Below are positions 1 to 5,688 of a stretch of DNA of 8,170 nucleotides, piece by piece. Source of the stretch: Bacteroidales bacterium 45-6 (GTDB taxonomy: Bacteria > Bacteroidota > Bacteroidia > Bacteroidales > Dysgonomonadaceae); contig MKRS01000441.1 of NCBI GenBank assembly GCA_001897035.1, positions 1 to 8,170 on the forward strand, read 5' to 3'. The position numbers and the translations under genes were made by a program. Under the pieces are notes generated by a model. It had not been told where the DNA came from. It made no database searches and saw only the letters and a list, made by a program, of their open reading frames with translations. Position 1 is the first letter of the stretch. Each line of letters begins with the position of its first letter.

Positions 1-46
1 TCTTCAAAAGTTCGGCATATTTTTCTATTTCCTTTTCAATATTCAT
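1..46 (-). CDS. start of a possible downstream gene, cut by the window edge
   Basis: An ATG at 46-44 on the minus strand opens a frame that stays open to the window edge and begins MNIEKEIEKYAELLK. It lies 28 nt after the rnhB stop codon in the same direction, so it could be the next gene of an rnhB transcript. The fragment is charged and looks helical, which is compatible with a real N-terminus. There is no Shine-Dalgarno sequence, but few genes here have one. Fifteen codons are too few to assign a family. Confidence 0.4.
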   Translation of the reverse strand, partial: MNIEKEIEKYAELLK

Positions 47-74
47 GATGTTAAATTTTTAATATTCAATTATT

Positions 75-683
75 TTACTCTTCTTGAAAGGAAATAGACA
101 ATTGTTTTTCTTTCAGGTGAAAGCTTTTTCGATGGTAAGGCGACATGCCATATTCGTGCAGGGCTTTTCGATGAGCTGCTGTTCCGTATCCTTTGTTCAC
201 GTTCCAAAGATAGGCGGGAAATTCCTTGTGGATCGATTGCATATAATCGTCACGGTAGGTTTTGGCCAATATAGAAGCAGCAGCGATAGGCATCAGTTTG
301 CCGTCGCCTTTCACGATGCAGGTGTAAGGAATATCACTTTTGCTACGAAATCTGTTTCCGTCAATGAGGAGGTGTTCGGGGCGAATTTTAAGCATTTCCA
401 CGGCTTTGTGCATGGCAAGAAACGAAGCGTTGAGTATGTTTATTTTGTCAATTTCTTCATGCGAAACACTACCAACAGCCCATGCTATTGCTTCTCTTTC
501 AATGATTTCCCGAAGTTTGTAGCGCGTTTTTTCCTTGATTTGTTTCGAATCGTTGAGTTCTTCACAAACAAAATTTGGAGGTAGGATCACAGCCGCCGCA
601 AATACAGGCCCTGCGAGGCATCCGCGACCGGCTTCATCGCATCCAGCTTCAATCTTGTCTGGAAAAAGGGATAATTCGAGCAT
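75..683 (-). CDS. rnhB: ribonuclease HII
   Basis: Cytoplasmic endonuclease that cuts the RNA strand of RNA-DNA hybrids and starts removal of single ribonucleotides misincorporated into DNA. The 202-residue product is close to full family length. It has the DEAGRG motif (Asp16, Glu17) near the N-terminus, the LIDGN motif (Asp108), the KGD motif (Asp127) and the [10 protein letters not shown] helix at about residues 136-145. Together these give the four-carboxylate metal site known from the family. The start is an ATG with an upstream Bacteroidota-type promoter at 706-736. It is divergent from the 852-3032 operon and may be co-transcribed with the partial gene at the window edge. Nothing looks broken or unusual. 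Confidence 0.97.
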   Translation of the reverse strand: MLELSLFPDKIEAGCDEAGRGCLAGPVFAAAVILPPNFVCEELNDSKQIKEKTRYKLREIIEREAIAWAVGSVSHEEIDKINILNASFLAMHKAVEMLKIRPEHLLIDGNRFRSKSDIPYTCIVKGDGKLMPIAAASILAKTYRDDYMQSIHKEFPAYLWNVNKGYGTAAHRKALHEYGMSPYHRKSFHLKEKQLSISFQEE

Positions 684-705
684 TTTGTCTTTTATTTTTA
701 CCTTT

Positions 706-736
706 CAAATGTAGCTATAAAATACAATATCCGCAA
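706..736 (-). promoter_or_regulatory. promoter of rnhB (Bacteroidota type)
   Basis: Read on the minus strand, TACATTTG (713-706) matches the -7 consensus TAnnTTTG, and TATTG ending at 734 supplies a -33 TTG element 20 nt upstream. The predicted transcript would start near 700, leaving a leader of under 20 nt before the ATG at 683. Confidence 0.6.
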
Positions 737-792
737 TAGTATATAAAAGAAACTAAAAGGATCCTTTATTTTTTTCTACTAAATGAAAATTG

Positions 793-826
793 TTTGTGTG
801 TTGGTGATTATTCTTTATTACTTTTG
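793..826 (+). promoter_or_regulatory. candidate promoter of the YhcH-GHL10 operon
   Basis: TACTTTTG at 819-826 matches the Bacteroidota -7 consensus TAnnTTTG. A TTTG at 793-796 could be the -33 element, but the 22-nt gap is slightly longer than at the other promoters here (19-20), so this call is weaker. It sits just upstream of the ATG at 852 and is the only good -7 match on the plus strand in the 684-851 divergent spacer. Confidence 0.4.
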
Positions 827-851
827 TTAATTATACTTTTTCAGAATGTAA

Positions 852-1466
852 ATGAGAACATTTATCAATCCGAGGACACAGTTATTGATGTTGGCGATAG
901 CTTGCCCTTTTTCTTTGTTGTTGGGGAAGAATCCCAGCAAACCAACTAAAGCTGAAATCAAGTGGTTTGAAAAAAGAGAATGGGCAGAAGGCATTTCTGC
1001 GCAGCCCGATTCGGAAATCGACATCGCCACCTTTGCCCGACACTATAAAAAGCATCCCGACAGGTGGAAACGTGCTTTCCAATTTATCCGCAATCACGAT
1101 TTGACGACCCTGCCTCTTGGAAGACAGGATTTGGGAGACGGACTCACAGTGAGTGTGGAGGAATACACCACGCATGATCCTGAGCCAGAAGCCTTGGAGG
1201 GACATAAAATCAAAATTGATTTACAATACGTTGTGGTGGGAAAGGAATTGCAGGGGTATGCCAAAATCAAGGATACGATTGCAACGGTTGACCCTTATGT
1301 GGTGAAGAAAGACATTGGTCATTACAAAGTGAAAAGCATTACCTACCATGTGGCTCAACCCGATAGGTTTATGATATATTTTCCCGACGACATTCATTTG
1401 ACGAATGTGCAATATGGAGACAAAGCCAAAGTGCGTAAAGTTGTGTTTAAAGTTTGGGTTGATTGA
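852..1466 (+). CDS. exported YhcH/YjgK/YiaL (DUF386) family protein, NanQ-like
   Basis: A 204-residue protein with a cupin-like DUF386 domain at about residues 75-204. The family includes E. coli YhcH/NanQ, an N-acetylneuraminate anomerase, and similar proteins near sugar-utilisation genes. Visible family signatures are LPLGRQDLGDGLTVSVEEY (Glu103/Glu104), the E-x-H-(4)-D-x-Q stretch (Glu116, His118, Asp123, Gln125) and FPDDIH (His182) followed by the KVVFKV end strand; the Glu and His residues are the likely metal ligands. Unlike the cytoplasmic E. coli proteins it has about 75 extra N-terminal residues. These start with a hydrophobic segment (residues 11-24) that resembles a Sec signal; Cys18 is a poor lipobox candidate. 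The gene ends 18 nt before the GHL10 lipoprotein gene, so the two probably form an operon. An anomerase or mutarotase role in the periplasm is inferred; the substrate is unknown. Confidence 0.85.
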   Translation: MRTFINPRTQLLMLAIACPFSLLLGKNPSKPTKAEIKWFEKREWAEGISAQPDSEIDIATFARHYKKHPDRWKRAFQFIRNHDLTTLPLGRQDLGDGLTVSVEEYTTHDPEPEALEGHKIKIDLQYVVVGKELQGYAKIKDTIATVDPYVVKKDIGHYKVKSITYHVAQPDRFMIYFPDDIHLTNVQYGDKAKVRKVVFKVWVD

Positions 1467-1484
1467 ATTTTATAATTTATATTA

Positions 1485-3032
1485 ATGAAAATTAGACAGT
1501 TAAGTAGTAATTTGATTTTAGCTGCCCTCGTTTTTTTGTCCTCCTGTGGAATTCAAAAAAAGGTGGCGAAACAAGAAGCAGACCCACAGCATCCCAAAAG
1601 GGAATTTCGGGGTGCTTGGATTCACACAGTTGGGCAAGCACAATATGTTCAGATGAATTCAAGGCAGATGAAAGACTATTTTGTGAAAATGCTCGATCAA
1701 TTGCAGGCTGCAGGAATCAATGCAATTATTTTTCAAGTTCGTCCGCAGGCGGATGCTTTCTACAAATCGGAGCTCGAACCTTGGAGCCGCTATCTCACCG
1801 GAGTGCAGGGAAAAGCTCCTGATGGCGACTTCGATCCTTTGGCTTTCATGGTGGAGGAATGCCACAAGCGAAACATGGAACTTCATGCTTGGCTCAATCC
1901 CTACCGTGTCACCAACAGCGAATTGCAGACACTGGCTCCCAACCATATTTATCACCGTTATCCCGAAAGATTTCTGAAATATGGTACTCAGCTTTATTTT
2001 GATCCGGGAATTCCCGAAAACCGCGATTTTATTTGCAAAGTGGTGAAAGATATCGTTATGCGCTATGCTGTGGATGCTATTCACATGGACGACTACTTCT
2101 ACCCCTACCCTATTCCAGGTGAAAAATTTCCAGATGATGTTAGTTTCTCTCATTACGCAGCTGCGCAGGGTTTTTCTAATTCCCAACGAGATGACTGGCG
2201 TCGAAACAACGTGAACATGCTGATCAAAGAAGTCAAGGAAACAATTTTGAAAACAAAGCCGTGGGTTCGTTTTGGTGTGAGTCCTTTTGGTATTTATAGG
2301 AACAAGAAAAGTACGCCTGACGGCTCAGGAAGCGAGACCAATGGCTTGCAGAATTACGACGATTTGTATGCCGATGTGAAACTTTGGGTAAAAAACGGCT
2401 GGGTTGATTACAACATGCCCCAGTTGTATTGGGAAATTGGCCATCCGGCTGCCGATTATGCAAAGCTCATATCCTGGTGGGCAAACAACAACTATGGACA
2501 GCATCTTTACATTGGGCAGGATGTGAAACGCACACTCGATAAACTGAATGCCAACGGAGAAAGCCAATTAAAAGAGAAAATGGAACTATCGCGCTCCTAC
2601 TCCACCATACAAGGAAATTGTTTTTGGCCAGGATACACCATCATGGAAAACTACAAGGGAATAGCTGGCGAACTGGCTGGCAACTACCACAAATATCCCG
2701 CATTGATTCCTGCTTATACGGCCTTGCATCACAAATCGCCGAAAAAAGTGAGCAATCTTGAAGAATATTTCACTCCCGAAAAACATCTGCTTCGGTGGGT
2801 GGTCAAAGGCGATAGGAACGACCCTGAAAATGCGCAGTATTTTGTGGTGTATCGTTTCAAATCGGGAGAAAAGGAAGACCTAAGCCTTGCGCGCAATATA
2901 TTGAAAATCTCAAGATATACAGAATTGGAATTGCCGTATGAAGGAGGCAAGAACTCGTATAAATACGTGGTGACTGCCGTGGATGCGTTTCACAATGAAT
3001 CGGCCGGAAAATCAAAGAAAATCAAATTGTAG
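1485..3032 (+). CDS. GHL10 family glycoside hydrolase-like lipoprotein (DUF187, DigH/YngK-like)
   Basis: A 515-residue lipoprotein. Residues 1-21 form a type II signal peptide with lipobox LSSC (Cys21). The GHL10/DUF187 TIM-barrel domain starts at REFRGAW (39-45) and covers about residues 39-420. Its recognisable blocks are IIFQVRPQADAFY (81-93), LHAWLNPYRV (133-142), LYFDPGIPENR (170-180) and IHMDDYFYPY (199-208); the Asp202-Asp203 pair and Asp90 are active-site candidates. The C-terminal 85 or so residues (YFVVYRF to YKYVVTAVD) look like a fibronectin type III-type beta domain. The family includes E. coli DigH (YddW), an outer-membrane lipoprotein that cuts peptidoglycan strands already stripped of stem peptides, so a cell-wall glycan substrate is plausible but not proven. 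It is preceded by the exported YhcH-like gene and followed by a strong terminator. Codon use is less AT-rich than in the C10 gene downstream. Confidence 0.9.
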   Translation: MKIRQLSSNLILAALVFLSSCGIQKKVAKQEADPQHPKREFRGAWIHTVGQAQYVQMNSRQMKDYFVKMLDQLQAAGINAIIFQVRPQADAFYKSELEPWSRYLTGVQGKAPDGDFDPLAFMVEECHKRNMELHAWLNPYRVTNSELQTLAPNHIYHRYPERFLKYGTQLYFDPGIPENRDFICKVVKDIVMRYAVDAIHMDDYFYPYPIPGEKFPDDVSFSHYAAAQGFSNSQRDDWRRNNVNMLIKEVKETILKTKPWVRFGVSPFGIYRNKKSTPDGSGSETNGLQNYDDLYADVKLWVKNGWVDYNMPQLYWEIGHPAADYAKLISWWANNNYGQHLYIGQDVKRTLDKLNANGESQLKEKMELSRSYSTIQGNCFWPGYTIMENYKGIAGELAGNYHKYPALIPAYTALHHKSPKKVSNLEEYFTPEKHLLRWVVKGDRNDPENAQYFVVYRFKSGEKEDLSLARNILKISRYTELELPYEGGKNSYKYVVTAVDAFHNESAGKSKKIKL

Positions 3033-3051
3033 AACAAACTATTTCCTTCAA

Positions 3052-3106
3052 AATAACAGAAAAGCCAAGATAGGACTCTCCTACCCTGACTTTTCTGTTA
3101 TTTTTT
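3052..3106 (+). terminator. terminator of the YhcH-GHL10 operon (copy 1 of a repeated hairpin)
   Basis: A perfect 13-bp outer stem (3052-3064 with 3090-3102) is followed by a run of T at 3101-3106. Inside, TAGGA (3071-3075) pairs with TCCTA (3079-3083) around a CTC loop, separated from the outer stem by a 6x6 internal loop. It lies 19 nt after the GHL10 stop codon. The same element recurs at 4746-4800. Confidence 0.9.
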
Positions 3107-3128
3107 GATATATTTACGATGCTGAAAA
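3054..3128 (+). repeat. direct repeat, copy 1, flanking the C10 peptidase gene
   Basis: This stretch of about 75 nt aligns end to end with 4746-4821. Shared blocks are ATAACAG, AAAGCCA, ATAGGA, CTCCTAC, CTTTTCTGTTATTTTTTGAT and, past the terminator, GCTGAAAA. There are about a dozen differences and one or two 1-nt indels. Similarity extends beyond the hairpin and T-run, and stops on both sides. Confidence 0.8.
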
Positions 3129-3427
3129 TCTTATCTGTAAATTTCAACAGAGAATTATAAATATAATTTTCATATTAGGCAATTTATACAAACGTAAGTA
3201 ATTATACAGAGTTTAGTTTAATGTATCTAAATTATTTGTATTGCTTATTTTCGAATTTTTATAGATTAATATAGTACTTACTTAAATAGTATAATTTAAA
3301 ACTGTAATATAATTTTATAGAATCATATAAAAATTTTATAATTTCAAAATAAACTCCCAGATAAAATTATCATATTGATCATCCTGTAATTAATACAATA
3401 TTTTAGTCGATATTATTTAATAAAAAA
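3129..3427. other. AT-rich intergenic spacer without a gene
   Basis: About 300 nt between the first terminator repeat and the C10 promoter. It is very A+T-rich on both strands and I see no credible coding frame or gene remnant. The only structure noted is a near-perfect palindrome at 3150-3171 (GAGAATTATA, AA, TATAATTTTC), which could arise by chance in such composition. No transposase fragment or tRNA is visible. Confidence 0.7.
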
Positions 3428-3458
3428 TTGCATATGTGTTTTTTTGTTTTTATATTTG
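3428..3458 (+). promoter_or_regulatory. promoter of the C10 peptidase gene (Bacteroidota type)
   Basis: TATATTTG at 3451-3458 is an exact TAnnTTTG -7 element, and TTG at 3428-3430 is a -33 element 20 nt upstream. Transcription would start near 3465, between an in-frame TTG at 3444 and the ATG at 3483. This supports the ATG as the true start and implies a leader of under 20 nt without a Shine-Dalgarno sequence. Confidence 0.65.
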
Positions 3459-3482
3459 TCTATTAACTCAAAAACTATTATT

Positions 3483-4736
3483 ATGAAAAAATCACTATTT
3501 CTTCCTATTTTAATGTACTTTATTTTAATAATAACCTCGTGTAATAGGGAAACATTTGACAATGCTACACCTCCCAAAGATTCTACATCATATAAAGTTT
3601 CAATATATGATGCTACAAAAGAATTAAATAATGTTTTGAATATTACTAACACTTCTTTAAAAAGTTCAGCAGATAAAAGAAAAATAGCTGATTGCAAGGT
3701 CATAAAAAATACGCGATTAAAAAGTACTGCAGATACGACAGATGTCGAAGGGGTATTAATTTATGGATTCAATCTTCAAGATGACAATGGAAATAATGCA
3801 GGTTTTGCACTTCTTCCCAGTGATAGAAGATACCCACCAATTTTAGCTATAACTGATTCTGGCAGTTTAACAGATTCGATAGATAATCCAGGTGTGAAAA
3901 TATTTATTCAAAAAACTCAGAATTTAATAGCAAAACTTACTGATTCAATAAAAAATGCAGAAAAAAGTATAACAAAAGCAACAGTAAGTACTGCTTCTTG
4001 GTCATGGCCATGGGAAAATGTTTCTTCAATTCGTTTAGGTGTAATAACAAATTGGCGTCAAGGATCTCCATATAATTACTATGTCCCTGGCCCTTATGCT
4101 GGATGTGTTCCTGTCGCTGTTGGACAAGTCATGGCTTTTCATAAATATCCATTGTCTTACAGTGGATATAGTTTCAATTGGGCTGAAATGCTTAGTATTC
4201 CCACTTCGTATAGTATAAATGATTTAGGAAGTAATAATATTGCAAAATTAATGTACTATTTGGGTACGTCTAACAATCTGAATGCAAGCTATATGATTGA
4301 TGGTACAGGAGCTAATACCGATAATATACAAAGAACTTTCAAAAATTTTGGATACACAAACACAGGTTCTAATAGTAGTTACAATACAACACAAGTACAA
4401 TTTTCAATAGAATCTTCTAAGCCTGTAATATCCTATGGATACGCATTAAAAGATGTGACAAATAATTTTCTTGGACTAATTACTACAACTAAATATTCTG
4501 GAGGACATGCTTGGGTTATTGATGGTATATTAATACGAAGAAGACTTGTAGGAAGAGCTTCTCAACAAAATTATGAGTATGAGACATTAGTTCATTGTAA
4601 CTGGGGATGGGGTGGACAAGCTGATGGATTTTATAGCAGTTCATCATTTGACACGAATGTTGGACCAATAACAAAATCTGGAACAGATTATTATTACCAA
4701 TACAAAATAGGAGCTATTACAGGAATAACTAAATAA
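3483..4736 (+). CDS. C10 family (streptopain/interpain-like) cysteine peptidase lipoprotein
   Basis: A 417-residue papain-fold secreted protease precursor. Residues 1-20 are a lipoprotein signal ending in ITSC (Cys20). Residues about 40-180 match a C10 propeptide, with the typical GFALLPSDRRYPPILAITD stretch at 107-125. The catalytic domain fills the rest. The nucleophile is Cys208 in AGCVPVAVGQVMAFHKYP, preceded by the NWRQGSPYN block (190-198). The catalytic His is His342 in GGHAWVIDG, and HCNWGWGGQADGFY (371-384) supplies the Asn/Trp motif. The protein stops soon after, with no C-terminal beta domain or type 9 secretion tail, so it is a minimal form held at the membrane. Relatives include streptococcal SpeB, Prevotella interpain, P. 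gingivalis PrtT and B. fragilis Bfp proteases. In-frame codons upstream of 3483 start at a TTG that lies before the promoter box, so the ATG at 3483 was chosen. The gene is visibly AT-richer than its neighbours and lies between two terminator-bearing repeats, which suggests acquisition. No adjacent inhibitor gene is seen. Confidence 0.93.
   Translation: MKKSLFLPILMYFILIITSCNRETFDNATPPKDSTSYKVSIYDATKELNNVLNITNTSLKSSADKRKIADCKVIKNTRLKSTADTTDVEGVLIYGFNLQDDNGNNAGFALLPSDRRYPPILAITDSGSLTDSIDNPGVKIFIQKTQNLIAKLTDSIKNAEKSITKATVSTASWSWPWENVSSIRLGVITNWRQGSPYNYYVPGPYAGCVPVAVGQVMAFHKYPLSYSGYSFNWAEMLSIPTSYSINDLGSNNIAKLMYYLGTSNNLNASYMIDGTGANTDNIQRTFKNFGYTNTGSNSSYNTTQVQFSIESSKPVISYGYALKDVTNNFLGLITTTKYSGGHAWVIDGILIRRRLVGRASQQNYEYETLVHCNWGWGGQADGFYSSSSFDTNVGPITKSGTDYYYQYKIGAITGITK
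3642..3734 (+). repeat. imperfect 60-nt-period repeat inside the C10 propeptide
   Basis: Residues 54-64 (ITNTSLKSSAD) and 74-84 (IKNTRLKSTAD) match at 8 of 11 positions, exactly 20 residues apart. At the DNA level the ends TTAAAAAGT-C-GCAGAT agree closely. The sequence between is not obviously repeated, so this may be an old tandem duplication in the pro-region. Confidence 0.5.
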
Positions 4737-4745
4737 TGCAAAATT

Positions 4746-4800
4746 ATAACAGCAAAGCCAGCATAGGAAGTCTCCTACTCTGGCTTTTCTGTTATTTTTT
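4746..4800. terminator. terminator between C10 and DUF2795 genes, probably bidirectional (copy 2)
   Basis: A 16-bp stem with one mismatch (4746-4761 with 4780-4795) carries an inner TAGGA/TCCTA stem (4764-4768 with 4773-4777), a 4-nt loop and a plus-strand T-run to 4800. It sits 9 nt after the C10 stop. The convergent DUF2795 gene ends at 4837, so the same hairpin can end that transcript, although the minus-strand T-run is weaker. Confidence 0.85.
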
Positions 4801-4821
4801 GATATACTGTATAGCTGAAAA
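4746..4821 (+). repeat. direct repeat, copy 2, flanking the C10 peptidase gene
   Basis: Near-copy of 3054-3128 in the same orientation, 1692 nt away from start to start. It includes the hairpin, the T-run, the following GATATA and a terminal GCTGAAAA. Here the lower stem CCAG/CTGG pairs, while in copy 1 the matching bases do not. Confidence 0.8.
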
Positions 4822-4836
4822 ATGTATAAGCTAAAG

Positions 4837-5058
4837 TTAGTATTCGTCTTCGTTGAAAAAGAAATCTTCTTTACTCGGATAATCCGGCCAAATGTCTTCG
4901 ATTGATTCGTAAATCTCGCCTTCGTCTTCAAGCTCCTGAAGGTTTTCAATCACTTCTAACGGAGCGCCCGAACGCTGAGCATAGTCAATCAATTCGTCCT
5001 TGCTTGCAGGCCATGGGGCATCTTCGAGCTTAGAAGCCAATTCTAATGTCCAATACAT
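4837..5058 (-). CDS. small acidic DUF2795 domain protein
   Basis: A 73-residue, probably cytoplasmic protein. The DUF2795 core is at about residues 14-40 (APWPASKDELIDYAQRSGAP, then LEVIENL), the usual 'W/YPASKxELIxxAxxxGAPxxVI' pattern. The C-terminal half is strongly acidic (DEGEIYESIEDIWPDYP to FFFNEDEY). The function of the family is unknown. I recall closely similar proteins of this length across Bacteroidales, which implies a conserved core role. It follows the cobalamin adenosyltransferase gene by 61 nt but has its own promoter (5100-5129) and a strong Shine-Dalgarno sequence, so it is probably expressed separately and well. Start ATG at 5058 is fixed by that Shine-Dalgarno sequence. 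Confidence 0.9.
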   Translation of the reverse strand: MYWTLELASKLEDAPWPASKDELIDYAQRSGAPLEVIENLQELEDEGEIYESIEDIWPDYPSKEDFFFNEDEY

Positions 5059-5063
5059 GTTTT

Positions 5064-5070
5064 CCTCCTT
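5064..5070 (-). promoter_or_regulatory. strong Shine-Dalgarno sequence of the DUF2795 gene
   Basis: On the minus strand AAGGAGG lies 5 nt before the ATG at 5058. It is the only near-perfect Shine-Dalgarno sequence in the window; the other genes have A-rich or featureless leaders. It points to high or specially controlled translation of this small protein. Confidence 0.8.
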
Positions 5071-5099
5071 TTTATTAGATTATAAATTCTATTTTTCCG

Positions 5100-5129
5100 C
5101 AAATGTATAATAATATTTTTTAGCTGCAA
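5100..5129 (-). promoter_or_regulatory. promoter of the DUF2795 gene (Bacteroidota type)
   Basis: Minus-strand TACATTTG (5107-5100) is an exact TAnnTTTG -7 element, with TTG at 5129-5127 as the -33 element 19 nt upstream. The -33 element lies inside the last codons of the adenosyltransferase gene. Transcription would begin near 5093, giving a leader of about 35 nt containing the Shine-Dalgarno sequence. Confidence 0.65.
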
Positions 5130-5674
5130 CTTTTATCCCAAAAAATTTCTGTTCCATTTGTCACACATTCGTAACGGGCAAGTACAAAAAAGAAATCGGA
5201 TAAACGGTTTACGAACTTAAATATCTGTTCTTCAACTTGATATTCTAACGAAACGTCATAAATCCGTCTTTCGGCCCGTCGGCACACTGTGCGGCAAATA
5301 TGTGCCCTGGCTGCGGCCTCGCTTCCGCCCGGCAACACGAAGCGGTTGAGCCTCGGAATCAATCCGTCTAAGCGGTCCATTTCGTCTTCGAGCCGGGTCA
5401 CGTCCGATTCGGTGATGCTCGGGATATTCTTGCTCACATCTTCTTCAGAAGCAAGGTATCCTCCCACAGAAAACAATTTATGCTGGATAAAGGCCAGGTC
5501 GTTGAGGAGGGTTTCGTCCTTCACTTCTCTCACAAGCAGCCCCACAAAAGAATTCAGTTCGTCCACTGTGCCGTATGCTTCCAGCCGGACATGCGTCTTG
5601 GGAACGCGGGTGCCTCCCACCAGGGAAGTTTTTCCTCCGTCGCCTGTTTTTGTATAAACAATGCTTTTCGCCAT
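5120..5674 (-). CDS. cob(I)yrinic acid a,c-diamide adenosyltransferase, PduO type
   Basis: A 184-residue cytoplasmic enzyme that transfers the adenosyl group of ATP to cob(I)alamin or its precursor, making adenosylcobalamin (used for example by methylmalonyl-CoA mutase). The N-terminal ATP-binding motif TKTGDGGKTSLVGGTRVPK is at residues 8-26, followed by AYGTVDELNS (33-42). RFVLPGGSEAA (111-121) includes Phe112, which coincides with the phenylalanine that helps form four-coordinate Co(II) in Lactobacillus PduO. CRTVCRRAER (127-136) and FVNRLSDFFFVLAR (154-167) complete the family set. Length is normal for a single-domain PduO enzyme. It starts 14 nt after the methyltransferase-like gene stops, so the two are probably one transcript. 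No cobalamin riboswitch is visible in the short upstream gap or the 6361-6552 spacer. Confidence 0.95.
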   Translation of the reverse strand: MAKSIVYTKTGDGGKTSLVGGTRVPKTHVRLEAYGTVDELNSFVGLLVREVKDETLLNDLAFIQHKLFSVGGYLASEEDVSKNIPSITESDVTRLEDEMDRLDGLIPRLNRFVLPGGSEAAARAHICRTVCRRAERRIYDVSLEYQVEEQIFKFVNRLSDFFFVLARYECVTNGTEIFWDKSCS

Positions 5675-5688
5675 CTTTTTATATAAGT

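Noticed and set aside
84..584. 166-codon open frame on the plus strand
   Set aside because: It is fully antisense to rnhB, whose catalytic motifs are all intact; the translation is Phe/His/Val-rich with no family resemblance.
1659..2186. 175-codon minus-strand frame inside the GHL10 gene
   Set aside because: Antisense shadow of a clear GHL10 coding region, with no promoter or recognisable domain.
3150..3171. Palindrome GAGAATTATA-AA-TATAATTTTC as an operator
   Set aside because: It lies about 280 nt upstream of the C10 promoter in extremely AT-rich DNA, where such palindromes arise by chance; nothing ties it to a regulator.
3444..3482. TTG start extending the C10 protein by 13 residues
   Set aside because: It lies upstream of the -7 box at 3451-3458 and would bury the lipoprotein signal behind an extra segment; the ATG at 3483 gives a normal signal peptide.
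3054..4821. An insertion sequence or transposon, suggested by flanking repeats
   Set aside because: The repeats are direct, carry terminators and enclose no transposase or integrase; no terminal inverted repeats or short target duplications were found.
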